A DNA stretch of 47,910 nucleotides from Treponema sp. (GCA_016290995.1 JAEEVR010000018.1:1-47910), one strand, 5' to 3'; counted from the first letter of the stretch, positions 39,674 through 47,904 are shown. Program-made: numbers and translations. The notes: a model not told the origin generated them from the letters alone.

Positions 39674-40587
39674 GCGCCCGCCTTTTCCGATGGTTTTACA
39701 TTAATTTCTTTCATTAAACTTTCAAATTCTTTTTCTTCACTCTCTAAAAGCCGCTTAATAAAACTGACATTTTTATTTGCTAAAATCGCTTTTGCAGACA
39801 AAGCGTCGGCAAGATAACTTTCATATGCATAATTAATATATTCATCCAATTCTTTTTCTGACAATGTATAGCATTGAACCATAACATCTTCGTCCGCCTG
39901 CTTTGGAAGAGGATACGGGCAAGGCGCTGGCTCCTCAAAGTTGTACCGCATTACACGGGTATATTCAAGCAGTTCATTTATATCGTCACCGATCTTACGC
40001 GTAACTTCAACTTGGCATATACAAAAATCTAAATCGTATTCCTTAAAATTTTTAAATATCCCCGCTAAATCACTCGAATAATAATATTCAACGGCATCGC
40101 TTAAAATTTGATGGTCATCATAATTTTGAGATTCAGTCAATTTGTCTAAATTCAAAATTTCAGATTTTTCTTTCTCCGTTAATTCAGCTGATTTTTTAAT
40201 CAGGTCAATGAAGATTTTGTTTTCATGAACGCGATGTTTCCTAATTGATTCACAACAATCATTTAATTTACCTGTTTTTTTTGCCTTTAGAACTATTGTA
40301 TTGATAAAATTATGAACGATATTTCGATACTGGTATGAATGCAGAGATTCTATTTCTTCATCCGTCAACAAAGAATACGCAATCCAATAAGACTTGTTTT
40401 TTGTCACTCTCCAAGCTTCCATATATCCATTCAAATCATTCTGCTTTCTCCATTTTTCAAGAAGATGAATGATTCTTATAATATTGCCATCTTTTAAACA
40501 CTTCGTCATTTTAGCATCTAGTTTGAAAAGTTCCTTAACTTGCAATAGTTCTTTTTGATATTTCAGAATTTCTGTTTTTTTTGCCAT
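39670..40587 (-). CDS. Hypothetical protein, paralogue B
   Basis: A 305-residue helical protein, paralogous to the one at 37466 (roughly half of residues identical by eye, highest in the N-terminal 160 and in the C-terminal 80). Both genes share an identical 37-bp stretch near their 3' ends (39714-39750 and 37492-37528). No signal peptide, no family recognised. AAGGAGG lies 6 nt before the ATG. It is the first gene of the probable operon running to 35196. AT-rich. Confidence 0.72.
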   Translation of the reverse strand: MAKKTEILKYQKELLQVKELFKLDAKMTKCLKDGNIIRIIHLLEKWRKQNDLNGYMEAWRVTKNKSYWIAYSLLTDEEIESLHSYQYRNIVHNFINTIVLKAKKTGKLNDCCESIRKHRVHENKIFIDLIKKSAELTEKEKSEILNLDKLTESQNYDDHQILSDAVEYYYSSDLAGIFKNFKEYDLDFCICQVEVTRKIGDDINELLEYTRVMRYNFEEPAPCPYPLPKQADEDVMVQCYTLSEKELDEYINYAYESYLADALSAKAILANKNVSFIKRLLESEEKEFESLMKEINVKPSEKAGA

Positions 40588-40645
40588 AAGAACCTCCTTT
40601 GTTTGCGCAATCCGCGTTCATGCAGCAAGCGCTATACACATTATT

Positions 40646-40674
40646 AATATGTCCGCAATAAATCAAAAAGTCAA
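40646..40674 (-). promoter_or_regulatory. Promoter of the accessory operon
   Basis: Minus-strand TTGACT (40674-40669), 17 bp, CATATT (40651-40646) followed by AAT. Layout and leader (GCTTGCTGCATGA) resemble the promoter at 34756. The -10 match is weak. Confidence 0.45.
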
Positions 40675-40738
40675 GGAAAAATCAGGGGTTATCGGCGCCC
40701 GATTGCGGCCGCGCCAAAACCGCAACCGGGCGCCATTG

Positions 40739-41521
40739 TCATTTGCCAAAAGATCCAAAAACGCATGGCGCATACGCGTCAGCCTTTGACCACAATTCTG
40801 TGGCCTTGTCTTGGTCCTTTGGAACGCCGTTGCCATTGTAATACGCCCATCCAAGCCCGAATTGCGCCGGATAAAATTCTTGTTCCGCGGCCTTTGTCCA
40901 CCACTCGACAGACTTGGAATAATCTTGTTCCACGCCTTCGCCCTTATAATAAATCCAGCCAAGCTCAGTCTGACTAAAAACGCAGCCCCTGTCCGCCCTT
41001 CTCTTCCAGCTGTCGGCGGAAGCGACGCTTTTGGCGGTTTCATCTTTTTGGGCGGCCTTTGTCCACCACTCAATGGCCTTGGCTTTGTCTTGTGGAACGC
41101 CATGTCCCAAATAAAAGGCCGTGCCAAGACTGGCCATGGAAATCGAGTCGTTTTTCTCCGCGCCTTTTGTCCACCATTCAACGGCTTTGGCGTAATCTTG
41201 TTCCACGCCCTCGCCCTTGCAATACGCCCTGCCTAAATAATGGCAGGCGCCCCTATTGCCTTTTTGGGCGGCTTTTGTCCACCATTCAACAGCCTTGGCG
41301 CAATCTTTGTTTGCGCCTTTGTCCAAATAATAGGCCATGGCAAGATTGAACGCTCCGCACGCGTCGCCGTTTTGCAAAGCCTTTGTCCACCATTCGACGG
41401 CCGTGCCAAAGTCTTTTTCAACAAACTTGCCATGCCAATAATGTCTGGCCAACTCATTTTGCGCGGCGGCGTTTCCGCCCTCAGCCGCTTTCTTGAGCTC
41501 GTCAAATTCCGCCTGTGTCAT
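40739..41521 (-). CDS. Sel1-repeat protein
   Basis: A 260-residue solenoid of about six Sel1-like repeats with the form AVEWWTKAAQKGNxxAxxxLGxAYYxGxGVxxDxAKA. No signal peptide, so likely a cytosolic protein-interaction scaffold. GGAGG lies 6 nt before the ATG at 41521. It has its own unusual promoter shared with the sigma-factor operon. It is close to the smaller Sel1 protein at 44037, and several units match it closely (ANKD-AKA-WW), so the two genes are related by duplication. Confidence 0.88.
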   Translation of the reverse strand: MTQAEFDELKKAAEGGNAAAQNELARHYWHGKFVEKDFGTAVEWWTKALQNGDACGAFNLAMAYYLDKGANKDCAKAVEWWTKAAQKGNRGACHYLGRAYCKGEGVEQDYAKAVEWWTKGAEKNDSISMASLGTAFYLGHGVPQDKAKAIEWWTKAAQKDETAKSVASADSWKRRADRGCVFSQTELGWIYYKGEGVEQDYSKSVEWWTKAAEQEFYPAQFGLGWAYYNGNGVPKDQDKATELWSKADAYAPCVFGSFGK

Positions 41522-41555
41522 AGCTTCCTCCTTTTGCTTTGTTCGCTTTGAGTTC

Positions 41556-41593
41556 ATTATAACTTTCCACTACATCGTCCTGTGATGTAGTGG
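41556..41593 (-). promoter_or_regulatory. Palindromic promoter of the Sel1 gene
   Basis: Minus-strand CACAGG (41584-41579), 17 bp, TATAAT (41561-41556). CCACTACATC (41567-41576) and GATGTAGTGG (41584-41593) make a perfect 10-bp inverted repeat with a 7-bp spacer. The same layout occurs at 45077. There is no TTGACA-like -35. Confidence 0.65.
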
Positions 41594-41618
41594 ATAAAAC
41601 CGCGTTTTATTTTACGCG
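41594..41618 (-). terminator. Weak terminator after the AAA gene
   Basis: On the minus strand CGCGT (41618-41614) pairs with ACGCG (41605-41601), followed by GTTTTAT. It overlaps the AAA stop codon and sits just before the Sel1 promoter. Confidence 0.35.
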
Positions 41619-43924
41619 CAAAAGCCTACGACTTTTCCGTTGACCAAGAAGGACTTTTCCTTTTGGATTTGCTGCAGCTCGCAAGCGACGAAGTCCGAGT
41701 TGACGGCATCGGCGTCCATAAAGCGGATGCGGCCGTACAATTGCGCGAAGTCGCCGGGAGTGGCGCTCTGCCAGCGGGTTATGGCGTCCACTTGCTCTTG
41801 GGTAAAGTCAAGGTTTCCAAAGTAATTCTTGAGCAGAGTTCTTACGCCCTCCTCCTTTAGGGGCTTGAACTCGACAAGCATGTGAAAGCGCCTTTGCATC
41901 GCGGGATCCATAATGTCCTTTAGATTTGTGGCGCAAACGCAAAGGCCGTCAAACTCTTCCATTTGCACAAGGAACTCGTTGACTTGCGTCCTTTCCCAAC
42001 TGTGCATGGCGTCGGCGCGGTTTGAAAAGAAGGTGTCGGCCTCGTCAAAGAACAAGATTGAGTTCTTGACATCCGCTTTCTCAAACGCTTCCTTGATGTT
42101 CTTTTCCGTGTTTCCGAGCCAGCAGTCAAGAATGTCACTAGCTCGTTTTAGGACAACTTTCTTTTTCAGGCTCTGGGCGATGTATTTTACAAACTCAGTC
42201 TTTCCGGCGCCGCTCAATCCGTAAAGCAAGATTCGGATTCCGGTTCTGCTGTTCTTGCGCTTTTTGTCAAAGGCGGCCGCGTTCTTAATCATTTGGACGA
42301 TTTTGTCCGCGGGAACGGAAGTGTTCAGGACGGTCTCTGAATACTGGTCGCACACATCGCCGCCGTTCTTCTTCTTTTCCATTCCGTAGACCAAGGTTGA
42401 GTTTGCTTTTAGAACGTCTTCCGCAAGCGCAAAAGCCTCCTTCTCTTGCGCCTTAGTCATTTCGCCCGCGGCAAAGGTCTTTAACGTCTTTACAACGTTC
42501 TTTACGCTGGCCCCGGTCACTTTGTATTTGGAAAACAAGGCGACAACCTTTTTACGCAAGGCCTCGTTCACTTGCGCCTTTTCAAGCTCGGACTTGGCTA
42601 TTTTGCGCATAGCCTCGTCACCAATTCCGTCAAACCTTACGGAATAAGTCATGCGGCGCTTGGTTGACTCGTCCAGCTCGCGCGTGTAGTTCAGGATCCA
42701 AATAACCTTGTTGTTGTTCTTGTCCAGCATTTGGTTCACCGCGCCCTTTTGCGCAAGGCTCGTTCCCATAAAGCTTCTTGTTTTAAGAAGAGTTTCGGCT
42801 TCGTCAACGATAATCACCGAGTTCTTCTTTTCAAACGACAAAAGGCAATTCAAGCGCGAGAGGGAATGAAAGCCTTCGTCTTCCTTTTTGGAAATTTCAG
42901 TCTCGTTCTTGTAAACGTATGCGTCCAAACCGTGCGCCTTTGCCAAAGCCTTTGCAAACTCAGTCTTACCGCTGCCGGGCCTTCCGTACAAAAGCAAGTT
43001 GGCGGGAACGTCTCCTTTCAAGAAGAAAGCAAGGTTTTGCTTGGCCTTTTTGTCAACGGCGAAGGAATCCAAGTCAAAGGCGTCGTCAACTTTTTGCTTT
43101 GAAAGAACATCGCGAAAATACGCGTCAAGGCTTTGCTCTTTGATAGCCCACACAACACACTCTGGAATCGTTCCGTCGAGATTCATCAAGCCGTAATCCA
43201 CAAGCTTTTCTCCGGCGCGCAAAAGACACTTTCCTTGCCAATAGTCCATGTCGCAAACCCTGCATAGATTCACAATTGTATCTTCTCGTTTAAAAAGATA
43301 CTCCACAAATTCGTTTTCTTTGGCTGAATAGGCGGCTTGCAAAAACGCGGCTTCTTCTTCGCTCAAGCGCATCGCGTCTTTTAGGAACTTGACTTCATCA
43401 AACGACCTGGAGACTTTCGCTATTTTTTCGCCAATCCGTTCTAGCGGCGGGGAGTCCATTTCTCTTTCTGTTTGAGGAAGCTTGGCGCCAAAAAACGTCG
43501 CCGCGATAATCTGCGTAACGGCAAGGTCACAGTCGGAATGAATTTTGTGGCCAAAATAATAAGCGCGGCAAATATCGACATCCATTTCTGAATACAAGCC
43601 AATCGTGCCCCTAGAATATTCCTCGGCGATTTTATTGTCTTCCTCATAACTGCGCTCCAAGCGAAAGGCGCGGGGGTGGAAAGGGGCCTTGCAGCCTTTT
43701 TTTGCGACAAATGGAGTAATGCGGCCAAATTTCACCATAAGCGAAATGTATGACTCCAAAACCTTTTTAAGCTTGTCCTCTTTCCTTAATTGATTGCAAA
43801 AATAATCAAGCTGCTCCAAAACCACATACTCGTCAACATTTCCGTTCCTAGCCCAAAAGTTATAAGCATACGCGGCAGCCTGCAACGCCCTTTTCGCTTT
43901 CATAGCGGAAGTCTCTTTTGTCAT
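41612..43924 (-). CDS. Tandem AAA ATPase with unknown N-terminal domain
   Basis: A 770-residue protein with two AAA modules. Residues 1-290 are a helical region of unknown function. AAA-1 (about 300-460) has Walker A GRPGSGKT (314-321), Walker B IIVDEAE (371-377) and arginines in KRRMTY. AAA-2 (about 560-740) has Walker A GLSGAGKT (569-576), Walker B ILFFDEAD (623-630), and RR at 678-679 in AMQRRF as sensor or arginine finger. Both sites look active. The family typically remodels proteins; the partner is unknown. AGGAG lies 7-8 nt before the ATG. It is third in the sigma, Sel1, AAA operon. Confidence 0.85.
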   Translation of the reverse strand: MTKETSAMKAKRALQAAAYAYNFWARNGNVDEYVVLEQLDYFCNQLRKEDKLKKVLESYISLMVKFGRITPFVAKKGCKAPFHPRAFRLERSYEEDNKIAEEYSRGTIGLYSEMDVDICRAYYFGHKIHSDCDLAVTQIIAATFFGAKLPQTEREMDSPPLERIGEKIAKVSRSFDEVKFLKDAMRLSEEEAAFLQAAYSAKENEFVEYLFKREDTIVNLCRVCDMDYWQGKCLLRAGEKLVDYGLMNLDGTIPECVVWAIKEQSLDAYFRDVLSKQKVDDAFDLDSFAVDKKAKQNLAFFLKGDVPANLLLYGRPGSGKTEFAKALAKAHGLDAYVYKNETEISKKEDEGFHSLSRLNCLLSFEKKNSVIIVDEAETLLKTRSFMGTSLAQKGAVNQMLDKNNNKVIWILNYTRELDESTKRRMTYSVRFDGIGDEAMRKIAKSELEKAQVNEALRKKVVALFSKYKVTGASVKNVVKTLKTFAAGEMTKAQEKEAFALAEDVLKANSTLVYGMEKKKNGGDVCDQYSETVLNTSVPADKIVQMIKNAAAFDKKRKNSRTGIRILLYGLSGAGKTEFVKYIAQSLKKKVVLKRASDILDCWLGNTEKNIKEAFEKADVKNSILFFDEADTFFSNRADAMHSWERTQVNEFLVQMEEFDGLCVCATNLKDIMDPAMQRRFHMLVEFKPLKEEGVRTLLKNYFGNLDFTQEQVDAITRWQSATPGDFAQLYGRIRFMDADAVNSDFVACELQQIQKEKSFLVNGKVVGFCA

Positions 43925-43993
43925 TCAGACACTCCTTTTTTTGTCCCATAAATCGGCGCTCTTAAAGTCGCCGAACCGTCTATACACCGCCCA

Positions 43994-44011
43994 CCCCGCC
44001 GATTGGCGGGG
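43994..44011. other. GC-rich hairpin between the Sel1 and AAA genes
   Basis: CCCCGCC-GATT-GGCGGGG, a 7-bp perfect stem in the 112-bp gap. There is no T tract on either strand, so it may be an RNA processing or attenuation element within the operon. Confidence 0.45.
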
Positions 44012-44036
44012 GACTCTTGCAAAGCGCCAAAGACGG

Positions 44037-44351
44037 CTAGCGCCGCTTCCACTTGCCAACAAAGGCTTTTGGCCAAAAGGCGTCAACCTTTGACCAAATC
44101 TCAACGGCCTTCGCTTCGTCTTTAGGAACGCCGTCGCCCTCGAAACACATGCGGCCCAAGAAATAGCAAGAATGCGAATCGCCTTTTTGCGCGGCCTTTT
44201 CCCACCAGTCAATCGCCTTGGCGAAATCTTTGTTTGCGCCCTTGTCCGAATAATAGGCCATGCCCAAATTAAAGGCGCCGAGCGGATCGTCCTTTTGCCA
44301 AGCCTTTGTCCAGTTTTCGACAGCCTGGTCAAATTCAAACTGTGTCATCAT
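44037..44351 (-). CDS. Small Sel1-repeat protein
   Basis: A 104-residue protein with two to three Sel1-like repeats (GAFNLGMAYYSDKGANKDFAK, written as its core FNLGMAYYSDKGANKD, and CYFLGRMCFEGDGVPKDEAK). It is a shortened relative of the 260-residue Sel1 protein at 40739. GGAGG lies 6 nt before the ATG; the second codon is also ATG. It is 15 bp downstream of the sigma-factor stop, so it belongs to the same operon. Confidence 0.82.
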   Translation of the reverse strand: MMTQFEFDQAVENWTKAWQKDDPLGAFNLGMAYYSDKGANKDFAKAIDWWEKAAQKGDSHSCYFLGRMCFEGDGVPKDEAKAVEIWSKVDAFWPKAFVGKWKRR

Positions 44352-44366
44352 AACTTCCTCCTTTTC

Positions 44367-45041
44367 TTACGCTACTAAATCGAATTCCGCTCTAAGCTTT
44401 TCCAAGCCGCTTTTTTCGATTTGCCTTATGCCCTCTTTGGTATGCCCCAGCTTGTCGCCAATTTCTTGAAGGGTCATGCAATTGCCGTTGTCAAAGCCAA
44501 AGCGGCATTTTATAACCTCCCGCTCCTTTGGCTTTAATACGGCGAGCGCCGCGTCGACAACCTCCACCATGTTGGCGTTGACCGCAAGCCGCTCGGGGCC
44601 AAGAAACTTTTCATCGGGAAAGTAATTTATGAGCGGCTGCGCGTCATCCTCTTCGCTTGCTTTGTAAATAACGTCAAGCCGCGCGGCTGTCCACGAAGAC
44701 GTTTTGATTTTTTTGGACAAGACCCTGCAGATGGCGTTCTTAATCCACCAAACAGCGTAGGTGCAAAAGCGGACATTTTTAGCGGGATTGAATTTTCGCG
44801 CGGCGGTCATAAGGGCGATGTTGCCCTCCATGATGAGGTCTTCGATTTTTAGGCTTTCATCTTTGAGATAATTTTTGTAGGCGTTGGCCACCCTGACCAC
44901 AAAGCGCAAGTTGGAAACGACCAGCGCGTCAATTGCGCTCTTGTCTCCGTGCGCAGCCTTTGCGGCCAAGTCCTTTTCTTGCTCCACGGTCAAGAGCGGA
45001 ATTGAATTGATTTGATCAAAATAAACATTGAGCGATTCCAA
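44367..45041 (-). CDS. Short sigma-70 family factor of the accessory cluster
   Basis: A 224-residue RpoD-like sigma factor without region 1.1. Region 1.2 to 2.1 runs ESLNVYFDQINSIPLLT to SNLRFVVRVANAYKNY. Region 2 has IEDLIMEGNIALMTAARKF and FCTYAVWWIKNAI. The region 3 part is short. Region 4 has LKPKEREVIKCRFGF and MTLQEIGDKLGHTKEGIRQIE. It is not ECF and not the housekeeping factor. The start is a TTG at 45041, because the AAGGAGGG ends 6 nt before it and an earlier TTG lies upstream of that site. It follows the polymerase-like gene, and its operon has the palindromic promoter. It may read that promoter class (inference). Confidence 0.85.
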   Translation of the reverse strand: MESLNVYFDQINSIPLLTVEQEKDLAAKAAHGDKSAIDALVVSNLRFVVRVANAYKNYLKDESLKIEDLIMEGNIALMTAARKFNPAKNVRFCTYAVWWIKNAICRVLSKKIKTSSWTAARLDVIYKASEEDDAQPLINYFPDEKFLGPERLAVNANMVEVVDAALAVLKPKEREVIKCRFGFDNGNCMTLQEIGDKLGHTKEGIRQIEKSGLEKLRAEFDLVA

Positions 45042-45076
45042 AGAACACCCTCCTTGCAAGCGTTTGCATTGTGTTC

Positions 45077-45113
45077 ATTGTAAAGATTCAGTACATCATT
45101 CTGTGATATAGTG
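45077..45113 (-). promoter_or_regulatory. Palindromic promoter of the sigma-factor operon
   Basis: Minus-strand CACAGA (45105-45100), 17 bp, TACAAT (45082-45077). Arms CAGTACATC (45089-45097) and GATATAGTG (45105-45113) form an imperfect version of the palindrome at 41567, at exactly the same distance from the -10 box. The first bases after -10 (GAACnCAAnGCnAAC) are also shared. The remaining gap, 45114-45256, is AT-rich, with an ACAATA/TATTGT inverted repeat (45182-45204) and no gene. Confidence 0.65.
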
Positions 45114-45256
45114 AAATTTTTGAGAAGATTTTTTTGTGAATTTTACGGGGTCATTTACCGACCTGCAAACAGGCAACTCACACAATACTATTTTCTTATA
45201 TTGTATAGAATTACAATAGATAATCCCGCCGCAATCAAATTAAGCGCGCTGAAATT

Positions 45257-47887
45257 TCACTGTTTTTTAAAGCAAGACAAGACGCCGGCCGGGTTGAGCG
45301 TATACAAAACCTTTAGCAAAAGCGACTTGTTTTTGTCAGTCTTTCGCTTTGTTGTCGCAGCGTTTCTTTTTTGTCCAGCCGTTATGCAAAAGGCCCTGTC
45401 TATCAAGGCGGAACAAATGGCGGCGCTAGGACGCGGGCAAACGGCGCGAACATCTTTTAGCATTGTTTCAAAGTCCAAGCGCAAGCGCGCCTGCTCGTCA
45501 TCCTTGTCGTCATCGCCGTCATCCATGGCGACGCTTTTTAGCTCCTCAAGGCCAAAGGCTTCGATGATTTTTTCAATGGCTTTGATTTCCTTAGAAGTCC
45601 TTCGATTGGAGGCGCCATCCTCTTTTTGCTGAACAAAAAATTCTTCAAGGTCAAGCCCCTTGCTTCCGCGAGCGCTTCTTCCGTCGGCAAAATCAAGATT
45701 GTAAACGTAATTCATCGGACAGCCCAGCGCATGGTCGATTTTTTCTGGATGAGCCTCTTTTCCGTTGCGCTCCCAAATGATATTCCAAAAGTCTGGATAG
45801 ATTTTTTTATTTTCCCCGACAACACAGCCGCGGATTTTGCCCATCAATTTCTTAATGTCAACGTCAAAATCATGCTTGGCCTCGTCTATGGCAATTTGCG
45901 CCAAGACGCTTAAAATGCACACATAGTTTTCAAGCTCTTGTCTTTTTTGCGGGTTATTATATGAATAAGTCAAGCACAACTGCGACAAGTTGCTGCTTTT
46001 TCCTATCGTGTCTTTTGCCGCTGCAAGTTTTATGTCAACGTCGGCCGCAGACTTTGATTTGCCGTCAGATTTATTTTCGGGAATGTCGTTTACGATTGTC
46101 GGATATTCCTTGTAAAATTTTTTGGCGCAAGCAACGATGTCGCTCTGGCCGGTGACATAAATAAAATCGCTGTCTTGGTCGGAACCGTTGTTGCGCGCCT
46201 GGAAGTCCGTTCCAAGCATGTTCACCGCGATTATTTGCTCGCCAAATCCTTCAAAATATTTTTTTATTTTTTTTGGCGGATGAACGTTGCGCAAAAAGCC
46301 TAAGTTGTTGCGGCAATTAAAGGGGCTTCTAAATTCCGCAAGCTCATCTCCGTCCGCAAAGCGCTCTGTGTAGCATTGTATCGCGGCGTTTGGCCCTGAT
46401 TCCGCCTTGAACATGGGATCGTCAAAGGGGTTATCGCCCGCGGCAGCCAAAAGCATGGCGTAAGGAGAGCCCACGATGACCAAGTTGTCGGCGTTTTGAA
46501 TTATTCTTCCGGCCCTTAGTTCATGGTTGACATAGTCGCTAAGCATGGCCTTTTTTCTTTTTCTAAAATAATCGCAGCAAAAGAATTGCCTGTTGCGCTT
46601 GCACAGCTCCACAAGAAGGTCGCAATCATTGTAAAAATTTGAGCGATAGGCCAAAAATTTTATAAAGTCGTTGTCCTCAACTCTTTTTGTCCTGTCAAGA
46701 ATCAAGTCGGTGTCCGCGGTCTTCAAGCGCTTAACATAATCCAAAGAGCAGCCGGCGACATTCTGCATAAAAAAGACGTCGCTTTTAAGCGCGTTGACCA
46801 TTTGGTATGACATGCGCTGGAAGTCGCCCTGCTTGCTTTTATGCGCCGTTTTTACGATGCCAAAGATTGAGCCGCTTTGCGCGACCTGTTCTTGCCAATG
46901 CTCAAAGTCCCGCAGGCTGTCGCCAAACTTTGTCCACTTCGCCGCGTTTTGCGTGGTTATAAGCTGAACGTTTTTTGCATAAAGCTTTCTGCCCCACCTG
47001 TCTTGAACGGTAAAAGTGTCGTAATCTTTTTTATGGTCGAAACAATAATCCTTAAAGAACTGCTGGATGTCTACGCAAAAGGCGGCGGCCTTAAAAAAAC
47101 GCTGGCGCAAAAGAATGAAGCCGTTAGGCTTTTCTTTCTCGTCAAAGAATTTTGAGCGCTCAAAAATCGAACGGTCAATCAGCGCCTGGCCGTCAAAGAT
47201 AACGTTGGACACTTTCGCCGTCCGCTCAAAGTTTTCCGCCGCGCCTTTATGAGCGCCGCCGTCAAGCGCTTTTATCAGTTCGGAAACAGACACTACATTC
47301 CTTGCGCAAAAAGACTCAACGTCATCTATTACAAGAATCTTTTTTGGGTCAATGGCGACCGTTCCGACGATGCCGCTTGCGGCAAGCGCTTGATACGCGG
47401 CAAGCTCGACCAACTTGGACTTTTCTTTTAAAAGTTCGGGCTTGTCCATCCGCAAAAAACCCAAGGCTTTTTTGTAAAGGCGCTCGCAGATAAAAACACA
47501 AGACCCTTCCTTTGCCTTGCCCGCCGTGCGGTAAAGCATTTTGTATTTTATTTCTTTGTCGGAATATTTTATGGCAAGGCCATTTGCATAAAAAAGCCTT
47601 CGCAATTCCTCGCGCGATTTAGAGCATTTCTTGTTTTTGTCGTCCTTATAGTTGAATGAAAAATTAACGCCGATTATGTCGCGGGTCCAGCCGCCGTCCT
47701 TGTCGTTTTTCCATTTTCCGTTTTTGACGCAGCCTCTTTTTAGCCCGTTGCTTTCTAAAAATTCACTGAACAGGCTGTTGGCAAAGAGCGCCTCCTTTTT
47801 GTAATAGGATTCCTTTACTCCGTCATCGTGCCCATAAATGGAAGCCGCCTCGTAGTTATAGATTTTCAGCCCGTATTTGTTGAACAT
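45257..47887 (-). CDS. Predicted two-barrel RNA polymerase / RdRP-like protein
   Basis: An 876-residue protein with several marks of the double-psi beta-barrel polymerases (multisubunit RNAP, QDE-1 and YonO-type). The likely first barrel has IFDGQALIDRSIF (230-242), ILLRQRFFKAAAF (258-270, with R261 and K266) and FGIVKTAHKSK (342-352). The likely second has LVIVGSPYAMLL (469-480), EFRSPFNCRNNLG (518-530) and RNNGSDQDSDFIYV (565-578), where D570, D572 and D574 would bind magnesium like DxDGD. The glycine of DxDGD is serine here. I recall similar unnamed proteins in Firmicutes and spirochaetes. No signal peptide. The acidic stretch MDDGDDDKDDE lies at 788-798. The ATG at 47887 follows AAGGCG. 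Directly upstream of a sigma-factor gene. Confidence 0.65.
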   Translation of the reverse strand: MFNKYGLKIYNYEAASIYGHDDGVKESYYKKEALFANSLFSEFLESNGLKRGCVKNGKWKNDKDGGWTRDIIGVNFSFNYKDDKNKKCSKSREELRRLFYANGLAIKYSDKEIKYKMLYRTAGKAKEGSCVFICERLYKKALGFLRMDKPELLKEKSKLVELAAYQALAASGIVGTVAIDPKKILVIDDVESFCARNVVSVSELIKALDGGAHKGAAENFERTAKVSNVIFDGQALIDRSIFERSKFFDEKEKPNGFILLRQRFFKAAAFCVDIQQFFKDYCFDHKKDYDTFTVQDRWGRKLYAKNVQLITTQNAAKWTKFGDSLRDFEHWQEQVAQSGSIFGIVKTAHKSKQGDFQRMSYQMVNALKSDVFFMQNVAGCSLDYVKRLKTADTDLILDRTKRVEDNDFIKFLAYRSNFYNDCDLLVELCKRNRQFFCCDYFRKRKKAMLSDYVNHELRAGRIIQNADNLVIVGSPYAMLLAAAGDNPFDDPMFKAESGPNAAIQCYTERFADGDELAEFRSPFNCRNNLGFLRNVHPPKKIKKYFEGFGEQIIAVNMLGTDFQARNNGSDQDSDFIYVTGQSDIVACAKKFYKEYPTIVNDIPENKSDGKSKSAADVDIKLAAAKDTIGKSSNLSQLCLTYSYNNPQKRQELENYVCILSVLAQIAIDEAKHDFDVDIKKLMGKIRGCVVGENKKIYPDFWNIIWERNGKEAHPEKIDHALGCPMNYVYNLDFADGRSARGSKGLDLEEFFVQQKEDGASNRRTSKEIKAIEKIIEAFGLEELKSVAMDDGDDDKDDEQARLRLDFETMLKDVRAVCPRPSAAICSALIDRAFCITAGQKRNAATTKRKTDKNKSLLLKVLYTLNPAGVLSCFKKQ

Positions 47888-47904
47888 AAAAACGCCTTAA
47901 ATTG

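Noticed and set aside
45111..45632. 173-codon plus-strand frame overlapping the end of the polymerase-like gene
   Set aside because: Most of it is antisense to the 876-codon frame, it has no Shine-Dalgarno, and the sequence is not protein-like.
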